A stretch of 64,000 bases of DNA, from contig NZ_JACHDP010000001.1 in NCBI RefSeq assembly GCF_014201145.1, forward strand, positions 1,364,001-1,428,000. The letters run 5' to 3'. The position numbers and the translations under genes are program-made. Positions 22,067 through 31,267 of the stretch are shown piece after piece. Origin of the DNA: Micromonospora parathelypteridis (GTDB lineage Bacteria; Actinomycetota; Actinomycetes; Mycobacteriales; Micromonosporaceae). Numbering within the stretch: the first letter of the stretch is position 1; each line of letters opens with the position of its first letter. Below the pieces are notes generated by a model, which ran no database searches, was not told where the DNA came from, and saw only the letters and a list, made by a program, of their open reading frames with translations.

Positions 22067-22465
22067 TCAGCGGTGCCCCTCCGGGCGCTGCCGCCACCTG
22101 TCCTCCATGCGGTCCAGGATTGACGACCGGCGACCGGATCGGCCACCGCGCGGACGGCGACGACTCGTCGTGCCGCCCACCACGTGCAGGTCGGGTGACT
22201 GCGCCCGTCGGTGCGACTGCACCGCGTACGCGGCCGACGCCAGCATGACGACGAAGCCCGCCACCGCCAACGGTGGAGTCTTGATCACCGCGCCGTAGAC
22301 CAGTAGAGCCAAGCCAGCGATGATCACGCCGGCAGCGACGAGCAGGCGACGCCGCGCATGGAAGCGCGGATCGCTGGCGCGCACGGCCGAGGCGAATTTG
22401 GGGTCCTCGGCAAGCGACCGCTCGATCTGCTCGAACAGCCGCTGCTCGTGCTCCGAGAGCGGCAC
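22067..22465 (-). CDS. DUF3040-domain membrane protein
   Basis: Actinobacterial protein of 132 residues. It opens with the DUF3040 signature PLSEHEQRLFEQIERSLAEDP, followed by two membrane helices (about residues 40-58 and 64-82) and a basic tail. The function of DUF3040 is unknown; homologues lie near division clusters in many actinobacteria. The start is GTG 22465 with GGAGGAG upstream. The 118-base gap to dinB contains GGCCCAAGTGGGCC and nothing coding. Confidence 0.9.
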   Translation of the reverse strand: MPLSEHEQRLFEQIERSLAEDPKFASAVRASDPRFHARRRLLVAAGVIIAGLALLVYGAVIKTPPLAVAGFVVMLASAAYAVQSHRRAQSPDLHVVGGTTSRRRPRGGRSGRRSSILDRMEDRWRQRPEGHR

Positions 22466-22583
22466 GGCACTCCTCCCCGGTCACGCGTTGGTCGGGCCCA
22501 CTTGGGCCGACAGACCGTGGCAGCCAACCGACTGCTTACCCGCAAGTCTACGAGGGGGGTCGCGCGTCGGAAAGCGGGACGAC

Positions 22584-23843
22584 CTACGGGTGGGGTGGAT
22601 TTTCCTTCCGACGGGGATCACGGTCGCCCATCAGACTGGCCGGACCTATGACGGACCGCCCGAAACGGGCAGCAGCGGCGTCGGCGGCAGCTTCCGCTTC
22701 ACGCCAGCCACGCTCCGGCGCGCCGAGGGTGAGTTGCCGAGGCGCGCCCACCGCCGCCGCGAGCCCTTCCACCCGGACACCAACGAGTCGGATCCGCTCA
22801 CCCGGGTCGAGTGCGGTGTAGAGCGCCCAGACCGTGTCGAACATCTCGCGGGCGGTGTCGGTGGGCACGTCGAGGGTGCGCGAGCGGCTGACGGTGCGAA
22901 AGTCGGCCAGCCGCACCTTGAGTGAGACGGTGCGCCCGACCTGTCCGGAGCCCCGCAACCGCACGCCGACCTTCGCGCTGAGCGCGAGCAACGCGCGGCG
23001 GATCTCCAGCGGGTCGGCCACGTCGACGTCGAAGGTCACCTCGGCACCGATGGACTTGTCGACGTGCTCGGGGCTGACCCGGCGCGAGTCTCGTCCCCAG
23101 GCCAGCTCGTGCAGGTGCGTCGCCGAGGCGGCACCGACCGCTCGGCGGAGCATGCCCACCGGTGCCTCGGCGAGATCGCCGACGGTGGCCAGGCCGAGCC
23201 GGCGCAGCGCCTCGGCGGCCCGCTCCCCCACCCCCCACAGCGCGTCCACCGGCAGCGGGTGCAGAAAGTCGAGCACCTGCCCCGAGGGCACGACCAGCAG
23301 GCCGTCCGGCTTGGCCCGGGTGGAGCCCAGCTTGGCCACGAACTTGCTCGGCGCCACCCCGACCGAGCAGGTCAGCTCCTGCTCCTCGGCGACCCGGCGG
23401 CGGATCAGCCGGGCGATGGTGGCCGGGGAGCCGAAGAGCCGGCGGGCGCCGGCCACGTCGAGGAACGCCTCGTCGAGGGAGAGCGGCTCGACCAGCGGGG
23501 TGACGTCCCGGAAGATCTGCATGACCGCCCGGGAAGCGGCCGTGTAGGCGGTGAACTCCGGTGGCAGGAAGACCGCGTGCGGGCAGCGGGCCCGGGCCTG
23601 ACTGGTCGGCATCGCGCTGCGCACGCCGTAACGGCGGGCCTCGTAGCTGGCCGAGCTGACCACCCCGCGCGGCCCGACCCCGCCGACGATGACCGGCCGG
23701 CCGCGCAACTCGGGTCGGCGGCGCACCTCGACGGCGGCGAAGAAGGCGTCCATGTCGACGTGCAGGATCGGGCTGCCGGAGTCGTCGGCGTCCGGCCCGA
23801 AGCGCGGATCGTCGCCCCGGGGCAACGACTGACTGCGGCCCAT
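22584..23843 (-). CDS. dinB: DNA polymerase IV (DinB)
   Basis: Y-family translesion polymerase of 419 residues. The catalytic motifs HVDMDAFFAAVE and SLDEAFLDV are intact, as is the helix-hairpin-helix region around LWGVGERAAEAL, and the little-finger domain follows. The ATG at 23843 is preceded by TAACCT six bases away, so the transcript is probably leaderless. No GAAC-N4-GTTC LexA box is visible upstream, unlike the imuA'-imuB-dnaE2 module, so SOS control is not indicated here. Confidence 0.97.
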   Translation of the reverse strand: MGRSQSLPRGDDPRFGPDADDSGSPILHVDMDAFFAAVEVRRRPELRGRPVIVGGVGPRGVVSSASYEARRYGVRSAMPTSQARARCPHAVFLPPEFTAYTAASRAVMQIFRDVTPLVEPLSLDEAFLDVAGARRLFGSPATIARLIRRRVAEEQELTCSVGVAPSKFVAKLGSTRAKPDGLLVVPSGQVLDFLHPLPVDALWGVGERAAEALRRLGLATVGDLAEAPVGMLRRAVGAASATHLHELAWGRDSRRVSPEHVDKSIGAEVTFDVDVADPLEIRRALLALSAKVGVRLRGSGQVGRTVSLKVRLADFRTVSRSRTLDVPTDTAREMFDTVWALYTALDPGERIRLVGVRVEGLAAAVGAPRQLTLGAPERGWREAEAAADAAAARFGRSVIGPASLMGDRDPRRKENPPHP

Positions 23844-23849
23844 CCCGGC

Positions 23850-23855
23850 AGGTTA
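23850..23855 (-). promoter_or_regulatory. -10 element of dinB, leaderless type
   Basis: Minus-strand TAACCT lies six bases before the dinB ATG, with no ribosome site between. Confidence 0.6.
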
Positions 23856-23905
23856 ACCCGGGGGTACGACACCACCAGCCGTCGGCCGGCCGGACCCTGC
23901 CCCGG

Positions 23906-25078
23906 TCAGCCGCGCACGACCAACAGCGGCACGGTCAGCTCGGCGGCGGTGTCCGACCCGTGGTACGCCACCAACTTCGACGCCATCGGCCGCTCGGTGC
24001 GACTGGCCATGACCGCGTACGTGTCGTTGCAGGTCACCACCACGTCGCCGATCCGGCCCAGGTGCTCCTCGGGCACCGGCCCGAACCAACCGGTGGCCAC
24101 CATCTCGGCACGGGTGCGTACCCGCGCCGCGGCGCCCAGCACCTCCGACCAGGCGGCCAGCACGTCGTCGACCGCGCCCGGCTCGACGTGCAGGTAACGC
24201 ACCCGGGCCTCGCCGGCCACCAGCCGCACCCCGGCCCGCAGCCGCGGATCGGTGTCCAGGTCGAAGCGGTGCGCGGCGGGTACGTCGAGCTGCCCGTGGT
24301 CGGCGGTCACCAGCAGTGCCGCGTCCGGCGGCAGCCCGTCGACCAGTTGGGCGAGCATGGCATCCACCTCGGTGGCGGCGACCCGCCAGGGCGCCGAGTC
24401 GACGCCGCTGAGATGACCGTGCCGGTCCAGGTCGGCGTGGTAGCCGGAGACCAGGGTCGGCCCGGAGCCGGCGGACAGCGCGGCCAGCATGGCGGCGGCC
24501 ACCGCGTCCCCGCCGGCGGCCCCCTGGAAGTCGCCGCCCCGGTTGGCGGCCAGGGTCAACCCGCTGCCGCCGAACTCCGGCCGACTCACCACGGTGACCG
24601 TCACGCCGGCGGCGCGGGCCCGCTCCAACTGGGTGGGCACCGGCTGCCAGCGCAACGGCGACGGGTCGGCTGCCCAGTCGGTGTGGGTGAGCACCCGATC
24701 GGTGCCGGGCACCCGCACGGTGAAGCCGAGCACCCCGTGCGCGCCCGGCGCGACGCCGGTGCCCAACGACACCAGACTGGTCGGGGTGGTGGACGGGAAG
24801 CCGGCGATGAGCGGCCGGGCCACCGTCGCCGCGAGCCCGGCGAGGGTCGGCGCGTACGGAGCGGCGGTCGGCAACTGGTACCAACCGAGCCCGTCGACCA
24901 GCAGCACGGCGATCCGGCGTACCCCGGCCAACGCGGGAACGAGCCCGAGCGGATCGGCCGCACCGGGCACGCCCAGCACGGCGAGCGCGCTGGGCAGCAC
25001 ATCGGCGATACGGCCGCCGCCGTGGTCCGGCCCGAGGACCTCCAGCGGCGCCGGCCCGCCACCCGGCTCGGCGATCAT
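23906..25078 (-). CDS. Alkaline phosphatase-superfamily protein (nucleotide pyrophosphatase/phosphodiesterase type)
   Basis: Protein of 390 residues with the superfamily metal site and nucleophile: VLLVDGLGWYQLP, the Thr of GFPSTTPTSLVSLGTG, and VTADHGQLDVP near residue 260. No signal peptide is seen, so it is probably cytoplasmic. The substrate is unknown; the family hydrolyses nucleotide diphosphates, phosphodiesters or phosphonates. The ATG overlaps the stop of the upstream methyltransferase gene (25075-25078), suggesting a two-gene operon. Confidence 0.88.
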   Translation of the reverse strand: MIAEPGGGPAPLEVLGPDHGGGRIADVLPSALAVLGVPGAADPLGLVPALAGVRRIAVLLVDGLGWYQLPTAAPYAPTLAGLAATVARPLIAGFPSTTPTSLVSLGTGVAPGAHGVLGFTVRVPGTDRVLTHTDWAADPSPLRWQPVPTQLERARAAGVTVTVVSRPEFGGSGLTLAANRGGDFQGAAGGDAVAAAMLAALSAGSGPTLVSGYHADLDRHGHLSGVDSAPWRVAATEVDAMLAQLVDGLPPDAALLVTADHGQLDVPAAHRFDLDTDPRLRAGVRLVAGEARVRYLHVEPGAVDDVLAAWSEVLGAAARVRTRAEMVATGWFGPVPEEHLGRIGDVVVTCNDTYAVMASRTERPMASKLVAYHGSDTAAELTVPLLVVRG

Positions 25079-25824
25079 GCCGGCCGGCGGGCGAACAGGT
25101 GCAGTTGGGCGGCCAGGTCCCGGTACGGCGGTTGGGCGGCCAGCGCACGTTCCAACTCGACCAGGGCGGCGGACTGCCCGTCGGCGACCGCGGCCGGCAG
25201 CAGGTCGGCCAGCACGCGTACCCCGTGGATCTCCTCGACCACCAGCCCGGCGGCGCCGAGCAGCGCGGCGGCGCCCGGGGCGTCGTAGCGGCGGCGCAGG
25301 GTGTCCCGCGGCCCGGCGGTGCCAGCCGAGTCGGCGGCCAACGCGGCCGCGACGTCCAGATGCCCGTTCATCGCGCGGCCCAGCACGGCGGCGGCCCGGC
25401 CCGCCACCAGCACACTGGCCGCGCCGCCGGGACGCAGCGCGGTGGCCAACGCGGCCACCACCGGCGTCGGGTCGTCGACCACCTCCAGCACGGCGTGGCA
25501 GAGCACCAGGTCGACGCCGGCCGGCTCGACCAGCCCGGCCAACGCGTCACCGTCGCCCTGCACGGCGGCGATCCGGTCGGCCACCCCGGCCTCGGCGGCC
25601 CGGCGGGTGAGCGCGGCCAGCGCGTCAGGGCTGGCGTCGACCACGGTGACCCGGTGCCCGGCGCGGGCCAGCGGGACGGCGAAACCGCCGGTGCCGCCGC
25701 CGACGTCCAGCACGGTGAGCTCGGTGTCGCCGCGCCGGTCCAGCTCGGCGCGGAGCACCGACCAGATCACGGCGGTGCGGGGTGTCAGCGGCGGCCCGGC
25801 GAACCGGCCTCGGGTCTGCTCCAC
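25075..25824 (-). CDS. Class I SAM-dependent methyltransferase
   Basis: Protein of 249 residues with motif I LDVGGGTGGFAVPLA near residue 35, an acidic motif II (VTVVDASPDAL) and DLVLCHAVLEVVDDP. The substrate is not evident. The GTG at 25824 is preceded by TAGGCT seven bases upstream, so it is probably leaderless and a longer upstream frame is not used. It lies 17 bases after the stop of the small gene at 25842 and is coupled to the downstream phosphodiesterase-family gene. Confidence 0.88.
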   Translation of the reverse strand: MEQTRGRFAGPPLTPRTAVIWSVLRAELDRRGDTELTVLDVGGGTGGFAVPLARAGHRVTVVDASPDALAALTRRAAEAGVADRIAAVQGDGDALAGLVEPAGVDLVLCHAVLEVVDDPTPVVAALATALRPGGAASVLVAGRAAAVLGRAMNGHLDVAAALAADSAGTAGPRDTLRRRYDAPGAAALLGAAGLVVEEIHGVRVLADLLPAAVADGQSAALVELERALAAQPPYRDLAAQLHLFARRPA

Positions 25825-25831
25825 CCGGTCG

Positions 25832-25837
25832 AGCCTA
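25832..25837 (-). promoter_or_regulatory. -10 element of the methyltransferase gene
   Basis: Minus-strand TAGGCT ends seven bases before the GTG at 25824. Confidence 0.55.
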
Positions 25838-25841
25838 GTGG

Positions 25842-26018
25842 TCAGGACTCGGTGCCCTCGACCTCGTCCTCCGCCCGGGAACGGCGCTCGTTGGCCACCG
25901 GGCCGTTGGTCACCTCGTACTCGCGAGGGTCGGCGAGGTGCGACGGCACCCAACCGGCACCCAATCGGGTCCGCCGGGCGTTGGCGATTCCACCGGTGTA
26001 CGCGTGATTGCCCGTCAC
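25842..26018 (-). CDS. Small basic/acidic hypothetical protein, 58 residues
   Basis: I do not recognise the family. The frame begins GTG at 26018 with GAGGGGG about nine bases upstream, and codon third positions are strongly G/C. The product opens VTGNHAYTGGIANARRTRL and ends in a charged Arg/Glu-rich tail (ANERRSRAEDEVEGTES). It has no membrane segment or cysteine. It lies between dnaE2 and the methyltransferase on the same strand. The clean ribosome site and codon bias support a real gene. Confidence 0.65.
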   Translation of the reverse strand: MTGNHAYTGGIANARRTRLGAGWVPSHLADPREYEVTNGPVANERRSRAEDEVEGTES

Positions 26019-26110
26019 TTCAGTTCCCCCTCACGGATCACGGGCGACTCTGCCCGCTCAGGACGAGTCTCCCGCCCGACGCCGCAGGAAACCGTAATGT
26101 GGATCACTCT

Positions 26111-29100
26111 TCAGCGGAAGTCACGGGAGGCGGGACTGACCGGTGGCTCGATGGCGTCCAGCCGGTCGGCGACCAGGTTGGTCACCCCCTCGTGCCGCTG
26201 CAGTCGCCCCCGGACCACCAGCGCGGCGCTGGTCCGGGCCACCCGCCGGTAGCGCTGCCACAGCCCCGGTGAACAGGTGACGTTGAGCATCCCCGTCTCG
26301 TCCTCCAGGTTGATGAAGGTGACCCCGCCCGCGGTCGCCGGGCGTTGCCGGTGGGTGACGATGCCGCCGACCCGGATGCGTTGCCCCGGCTCCACCCGGC
26401 CGAGCCGGGCGATCGGCACCGCGCCGAGCACGTCGAGCTGACCCCGGATGAACCGGGCCGGATGGCTCTCCGGCGACAACCCGGTGGCCCACACGTCGGC
26501 GACCAGCCGGTCCACCGCCTCCATCCCGGGCAGCGTGGGCGCCGCCGCGCCGGTCACCGTGCCGGGCAACCGACCCGGCCGGTCCTGGGCAGCCGCGCCG
26601 GCGGCCCACAGCGCCTGTCGCCGGGTCAGCTCGAAACAGGCGAAGGCGTCCGCGGTGGCCAACGCCTCCAGCTGCGCGGAGGTGAGACCGACCCGCCGGG
26701 CCAGATCAGGCATGTCCCGGTACGGCCCACCGGTGGCCCGTTCGGCCTCGATGCGCTCGGCCACGTCGGCGCCGAGGGTCCGTACGCTGGACAGGCCGAG
26801 CCGGACGGCCGGGCCGCCCAGCCCCCAGGCGTGCGGTGGCTCCCCCGGACCGCTGCCCCACCGGGTGTCCGGGGTGGATTCCAGCACCGCCTTCGCTCCG
26901 CTGGCGTTGATGTCCGGACGACGGACCTCCACCCCGTGCCGGCGGGCGTCGTCGACCAGGGTCTGTGGAGAGTAGAAGCCCATCGGCTGGGCGTTGAGCA
27001 GCGCGGCCAGGAACGGCCCCGGGTGGTAGCGCTTGAGCCAGGAGCTGGCGTAGACCAGGTAGGCGAAGCTCATCGCGTGGCTCTCCGGAAAGCCGTAGCT
27101 GGCGAACGCGGTGAGCTTGCGGTAGACGTCGTCGGCCAACTCTCCGGTGATGCCCCGCTCGGCCATTCCCTCGTAGAGCCGGTCGGCGATACGGGTCATC
27201 CGCTCGACGGACCGTTTGGCGCCCATCGCCCGACGCAACTGGTCGGCCTCGGCGGCGTCGAAGCCGGCCAGGTCGATGGCGAGCTGCATCAACTGCTCCT
27301 GGAACAACGGCACACCCAGGGTCTTCTCCAGGGCGTTGCGCATCAGCGGGTGGGCGAAGGTCACCGGCTCCTGCCCGTTCTTGCGCCGGATGAACGGGTG
27401 CACCGAACCGCCCTGGATGGGACCGGGCCGGATCAGCGCCACCTCGACCACCAGGTCGTAGAACTCGCGGGGCTTGAGCCGGGGCAGGGTGGCCATCTGG
27501 GCGCGGCTCTCCACCTGGAACACCCCGACCGAGTCGGCCCGGCAGAGCATGTCGTAGACCTCCGGGTCGTCCAGGGTCATGTCACCGAGGTCGAGCCGGG
27601 ACCCGATCATGTCGTAGCCGTAGTGCAGGGCGGAGAGCATGCCGAGGCCGAGCAGGTCGAACTTGACCAGGCCCACCGCGGCGCAGTCGTCCTTGTCCCA
27701 CTGGAGCACGCTGCGCCCGGGCATCCGCCCCCACTCCACCGGGCAGACCTCGATCACCGGCCGGTCGCAGATCACCATGCCGCCGGAGTGGATGCCCAGG
27801 TGTCGCGGGAACGTCTGCAACTCGTTGGCGTACTCCACCACCTGCTCCGGGATGTTCTCGACGTCGACCGTGGCGACCGAGCCCCACCGGTCGATCTGCT
27901 TGCTCCAGGCGTCCTGCTGCCCCGGCGAGTAACCGAACGCCTTGGCCACGTCCCGCACCGCCGAACGGGGCCGGTAGGAGATGACGTTGGCGACCTGGGC
28001 GGCGTGCTCCCGGCCGTAGCGGGTGTAGACGTGCTGGATCACCTCCTCCCGGCGGTCGGACTCGATGTCCACGTCGATGTCCGGTGGGCCGTCCCGCTCC
28101 GGCGCGAGGAACCGCTCGAAGAGCAGCCGGTGCCGGACCGCGTCCACGTTGGTGATCCGCAACGCGTAGCAGACCGCCGAGTTGGCCGCCGAACCTCGGC
28201 CCTGGCAGTAGATGTCCTGGTCACGGCAGAACGTGACGATGTCGTAGACCACCAGGAAGTAGCCGGGGAAGCCCAGCTCCTCGATCATGTTCAGCTCGTG
28301 GTCGAGTTGCGCGTACGCCGTCGGGTGCGCCTGCGGCGGCCCGTAGCGCTCCCGCGCGCCGTCGGCGGTCAGCTTGCGCAGCCAGCTCATCTCGGTGTGC
28401 CCCGGCGGCACCGGGTACGCCGGCAGTTGCGGCGCGACCAGTTGGAGGTCGAAGGCCAACTCGGCGCCGAACTCCGCGGCCCGCGCCACCGCACCCGGGT
28501 ACGCGGCGAACCGGGCCGCCATCTCCACACCGCTGCGCAGGTGGGCGGTGGCCGCCGCGGGCAGCCAGCCGTCGATCTCGTCCAGGCTGCGTCGAGCCCG
28601 CACGGCGGCGACAGTGGTGGCCAGCCGACGCCGGCCGGGGCTGGCGTAGTGCACGTTGTTGCTGGCCACCGTCGGCAGCCCGGCCTCGGCGGCCAACTCG
28701 GCGAGCGCGTCGTTGCGGTCGGCGTCGACCGGATGACCGTGGTCGGTCAGCTCCACCGCCACCGTCTCCGCACCGAAGAGCGCGGTCAGCCGGTCCAACT
28801 CCCGGGCCGCCGCGTCCACCCCCTCGGTGAGCAGCGCCCCCGGCACGTGCCCCTTGCGGCAGCCGGTCAGCACCAGCACATGGTCGCGCAGTTCCTCGGC
28901 GACCTCCTCCAACTCCCCGTAGACCGGGCGGCCCTTCTCCCCGCCGCGCAGTTGGGCGCGGGCGATGGTGGTGGCCAGCCGGGCGTACCCCTCATGGCCG
29001 TGCGCGAGCACCAGCAGGTGCGCGCCGTGCGGGTCGGGTTCGCCGTTCTGCGGGCCGGGCAGCCCGAGGGAGAGCTCCGCGCCGAAGATGGTCGGCAGGC

Positions 29101-29506
29101 CCAACGTACGAGCCGCCTCGGCGAAACGGACCACCCCGTAGAAGCCGTCGTGGTCGGTGACGGCGAGCGCGGTGAGCCCCAGCCGGGCCGCCTCCTCAGC
29201 CAGCTCCTCCGGGTGGCTGGCACCGTCGAGGAAGCTGAAGTTGGTGTGCGCGTGCAGCTCCGCGTAGGGCACCACACCGTCGGGGCGGGTCAGCTCCGGC
29301 GGCTGGTACTGCTCGCGCCGGCGGCTCCAGGCCGGGGAGTCCCCACCGTCGGCGTCCACGGCGAGCGGGTCCACCACGTGCAGGTGCCGCTCCTCGCGCG
29401 ACCGCCCGCCGCCGGAGCCACCCGACCCGCCGGAGCCGGCACCGGCCCGCCCGGAGAGCACCCGCTCCAGCTCCGACCAGGGCATCTTCGGGTTGTGGAA
29501 GCTCAT
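26111..29506 (-). CDS. dnaE2: Error-prone DNA polymerase DnaE2 (ImuC)
   Basis: Second C-family polymerase alpha subunit, used for induced mutagenesis. The protein has 1131 residues. After a Gly/Ser-rich N-terminus comes the PHP domain (YAELHAHTNFSFLDGAS, near residue 80). The polymerase core has the catalytic aspartates in PDIDVDIES and the family block QGRGSAANSAVCYAL. A helix-hairpin-helix region and an OB fold near RIRVGGIVTHRQR follow. The ATG at 29506 overlaps the stop of the repeat peptide gene as ATGA. DnaE2 acts with ImuA' and ImuB, both encoded just upstream. Confidence 0.98.
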   Translation of the reverse strand: MSFHNPKMPWSELERVLSGRAGAGSGGSGGSGGGRSREERHLHVVDPLAVDADGGDSPAWSRRREQYQPPELTRPDGVVPYAELHAHTNFSFLDGASHPEELAEEAARLGLTALAVTDHDGFYGVVRFAEAARTLGLPTIFGAELSLGLPGPQNGEPDPHGAHLLVLAHGHEGYARLATTIARAQLRGGEKGRPVYGELEEVAEELRDHVLVLTGCRKGHVPGALLTEGVDAAARELDRLTALFGAETVAVELTDHGHPVDADRNDALAELAAEAGLPTVASNNVHYASPGRRRLATTVAAVRARRSLDEIDGWLPAAATAHLRSGVEMAARFAAYPGAVARAAEFGAELAFDLQLVAPQLPAYPVPPGHTEMSWLRKLTADGARERYGPPQAHPTAYAQLDHELNMIEELGFPGYFLVVYDIVTFCRDQDIYCQGRGSAANSAVCYALRITNVDAVRHRLLFERFLAPERDGPPDIDVDIESDRREEVIQHVYTRYGREHAAQVANVISYRPRSAVRDVAKAFGYSPGQQDAWSKQIDRWGSVATVDVENIPEQVVEYANELQTFPRHLGIHSGGMVICDRPVIEVCPVEWGRMPGRSVLQWDKDDCAAVGLVKFDLLGLGMLSALHYGYDMIGSRLDLGDMTLDDPEVYDMLCRADSVGVFQVESRAQMATLPRLKPREFYDLVVEVALIRPGPIQGGSVHPFIRRKNGQEPVTFAHPLMRNALEKTLGVPLFQEQLMQLAIDLAGFDAAEADQLRRAMGAKRSVERMTRIADRLYEGMAERGITGELADDVYRKLTAFASYGFPESHAMSFAYLVYASSWLKRYHPGPFLAALLNAQPMGFYSPQTLVDDARRHGVEVRRPDINASGAKAVLESTPDTRWGSGPGEPPHAWGLGGPAVRLGLSSVRTLGADVAERIEAERATGGPYRDMPDLARRVGLTSAQLEALATADAFACFELTRRQALWAAGAAAQDRPGRLPGTVTGAAAPTLPGMEAVDRLVADVWATGLSPESHPARFIRGQLDVLGAVPIARLGRVEPGQRIRVGGIVTHRQRPATAGGVTFINLEDETGMLNVTCSPGLWQRYRRVARTSAALVVRGRLQRHEGVTNLVADRLDAIEPPVSPASRDFR

Positions 29507-29712
29507 CGAGCCGCCCGCACGGGTGGCCGGATCCCGACCGCCGGCTCCGCCTCCGGAGCGGAGCGGACCGACCGGCCGGGACGGGACAGCGCCACCTCGG
29601 TCCCGGGACGGGACAGGGCCAACTCGGTCCCGGGACGGGACAGGGCCAACTCGGTCCCGGGACGGGACAGGGCCACCTCGGTCCCGGGACGGGACAGCGC
29701 CACCTCAGTCAT
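29503..29712 (-). CDS. Repeat peptide between imuB and dnaE2, 69 residues
   Basis: I do not recognise this product. The ATG at 29712 lies inside the last codons of imuB, and the TGA at 29503 overlaps the dnaE2 ATG, so the frame exactly bridges the two genes. After Met come five 9-residue repeats, TEVALSRPG or TELALSRPG, then a 23-residue basic tail. The repeat is 27 bases, so changes in copy number keep frame. It could be a translated coupling peptide, a protein with its own role, or chance translation of a minisatellite. Confidence 0.5.
   Translation of the reverse strand: MTEVALSRPGTEVALSRPGTELALSRPGTELALSRPGTEVALSRPGRSVRSAPEAEPAVGIRPPVRAAR
29578..29712. repeat. 27-base minisatellite, about five copies
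   Basis: Five head-to-tail units begin at 29578, 29605, 29632, 29659 and 29686 and differ at a few positions (GGGCC/GCGCC, AACTC/ACCTC). The last unit crosses the imuB stop. There are no spacers, so it is not CRISPR. Confidence 0.95.
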
Positions 29713-31267
29713 AGATCGCCTCCACCAACCACTGACCGGCCTCGACGGCGAGCAGCAGAGCGGTGCCATCGGCGAGGCCGACCTGGAACCGGGCCCGGCG
29801 GCGGGCCTCGGCCGAGGCCCACCAGCGCTCGTCCACCGGCCACGGGCCGGCCCAGCCCACGATCTCCGCCGGTTGGCCGGTGCCGACCACCAGCCGGGCC
29901 GGTGGGGCGCTCACCGCCAACCGCGCGCTGATCACCACCGGTTCGCCAGCGGAGTCGTGCACCGTCGCCGCGAGCGGGCTGGGCAGCACCACCGCCGGCG
30001 CGGGCGCCGGGAGCCGACCGGGCCACGGTGGAGCATCGGGGCGGGCGGGGAGACGTTCGTCGCCCCACGGCACCAGTCGCACCTGGTCGGCCGGGGAGCG
30101 CCCACCGCCGAGCACCGCGGTGACCACCGCTTCCGGGCCGAGGATGCCCTGCACACGGCTCAACGCCCGGTGCGCCCGTTCCCGCTCCTCGCCGGTCTCC
30201 CCCCACAGGCCGGCTTGCAGACCGGCCTGGGCGATCACCCCGTCCGGGATCAGTCGCAGCCGGATGATGCCGGACGTCGGTCGAGCCGGTCGGGCGCCCG
30301 TGCGGCCGTTGCTGCCGGAGAGCCATCCATCGAGCTGCCAGCGCACCCGGTCGGCGATGGCCCCGGCAGTGAGCAGGCCGTCGTGCCGCCACACCCGGTG
30401 CAGCTCCTGCCCGTGCTCGGTGACCGCCTCGATGCCGAGCCGGGTGCAGGCCAGCCCGTGCCCGGCCAGCCGCTCGTGCAACTGCTCAGCCAGCGCCCGG
30501 GCCACGAACGCCGCCGCGTCGACCCGGTCGATCGGCTCGTCGTGCTCGGAGGTAACCGTCAGATCGGCCGGCGGCTGCCGGACGGCGAGTGGGCGGTGGT
30601 CCCGCCCGGCGGCCAGCCGGTGGGCCAGCGCGCCGTCGAAGCCGAACCGGGCCAGCACGTCGCCAGCCGGCAACGCGGCGAAGTCGCCGAGGGTACGCAC
30701 GCCGAGCCGGCGCAGCAGGTCGGCCAGCGCCGACCGGCCAAGCGCCTCGACCGGCAACCCGGCCAGGAACTCCGGCGTCCCGCCCGGTGCCACCACCCGG
30801 CCCCCGCGAGCGGCCAACCCGGCCGCGAACACCCCGTCGGCGATGCCGACCTGGCTCTCCACCAGGCACGACTGGGCGACGTGCTCGATGATCCGCTCGG
30901 CGGCCGCCTCCTCACCGCCGAGGTAACGGCTCGGCCCCCGGGCAGCCACCGCGCAGGCGCCCGGACGGACCACCTCCACGCCGGCGACCAACTCCTCCAC
31001 CGCGGCGACCACCGGCTCGAACGCCCGGGCGTCCCGGCCCGGGTCATATTCCACGACGGTGAGCTGCGGGCATCGCCCCTGCGCCTCCCGCTTGCGCAGC
31101 CCTCGGCGCACCCCCTCGGCGCGGGCCCGCTCGGAGCAGGCGATCACCCGGTTGGCGTGCAGCACGGCGACCGGGCCGGTTGCCGGCACCCCGTCGACGA
31201 TCTCGGCGGCGAGCACCGGCCAGTCCGGGCACCACAGCAGCAGGGTCCGTGCCGGCGAACCGGTCAC
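29705..31267 (-). CDS. imuB: ImuB, inactive Y-family mutasome protein
   Basis: Y-family-like protein of 520 residues that in mycobacteria links ImuA' and DnaE2 to the sliding clamp. The N-terminus LLLWCPDWPVLAAE stands where active polymerases have a DMD metal site, and the second acidic motif is also lost, so it should be catalytically dead. The helix-hairpin-helix region (LLRRLGVRTLGDFAALP) and a long C-terminal region are kept. Its start overlaps the imuA' stop, and its end is covered by the minisatellite. Confidence 0.93.
   Translation of the reverse strand: MTGSPARTLLLWCPDWPVLAAEIVDGVPATGPVAVLHANRVIACSERARAEGVRRGLRKREAQGRCPQLTVVEYDPGRDARAFEPVVAAVEELVAGVEVVRPGACAVAARGPSRYLGGEEAAAERIIEHVAQSCLVESQVGIADGVFAAGLAARGGRVVAPGGTPEFLAGLPVEALGRSALADLLRRLGVRTLGDFAALPAGDVLARFGFDGALAHRLAAGRDHRPLAVRQPPADLTVTSEHDEPIDRVDAAAFVARALAEQLHERLAGHGLACTRLGIEAVTEHGQELHRVWRHDGLLTAGAIADRVRWQLDGWLSGSNGRTGARPARPTSGIIRLRLIPDGVIAQAGLQAGLWGETGEERERAHRALSRVQGILGPEAVVTAVLGGGRSPADQVRLVPWGDERLPARPDAPPWPGRLPAPAPAVVLPSPLAATVHDSAGEPVVISARLAVSAPPARLVVGTGQPAEIVGWAGPWPVDERWWASAEARRRARFQVGLADGTALLLAVEAGQWLVEAIYD

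Noticed and set aside
23844..23905. LexA box upstream of dinB
   Set aside because: No GAAC-N4-GTTC is present; only a leaderless-type -10 element is seen.
29578..29712. CRISPR-like repeat array
   Set aside because: The 27-base units are directly adjacent with no spacers and no cas genes are present; it is a minisatellite.
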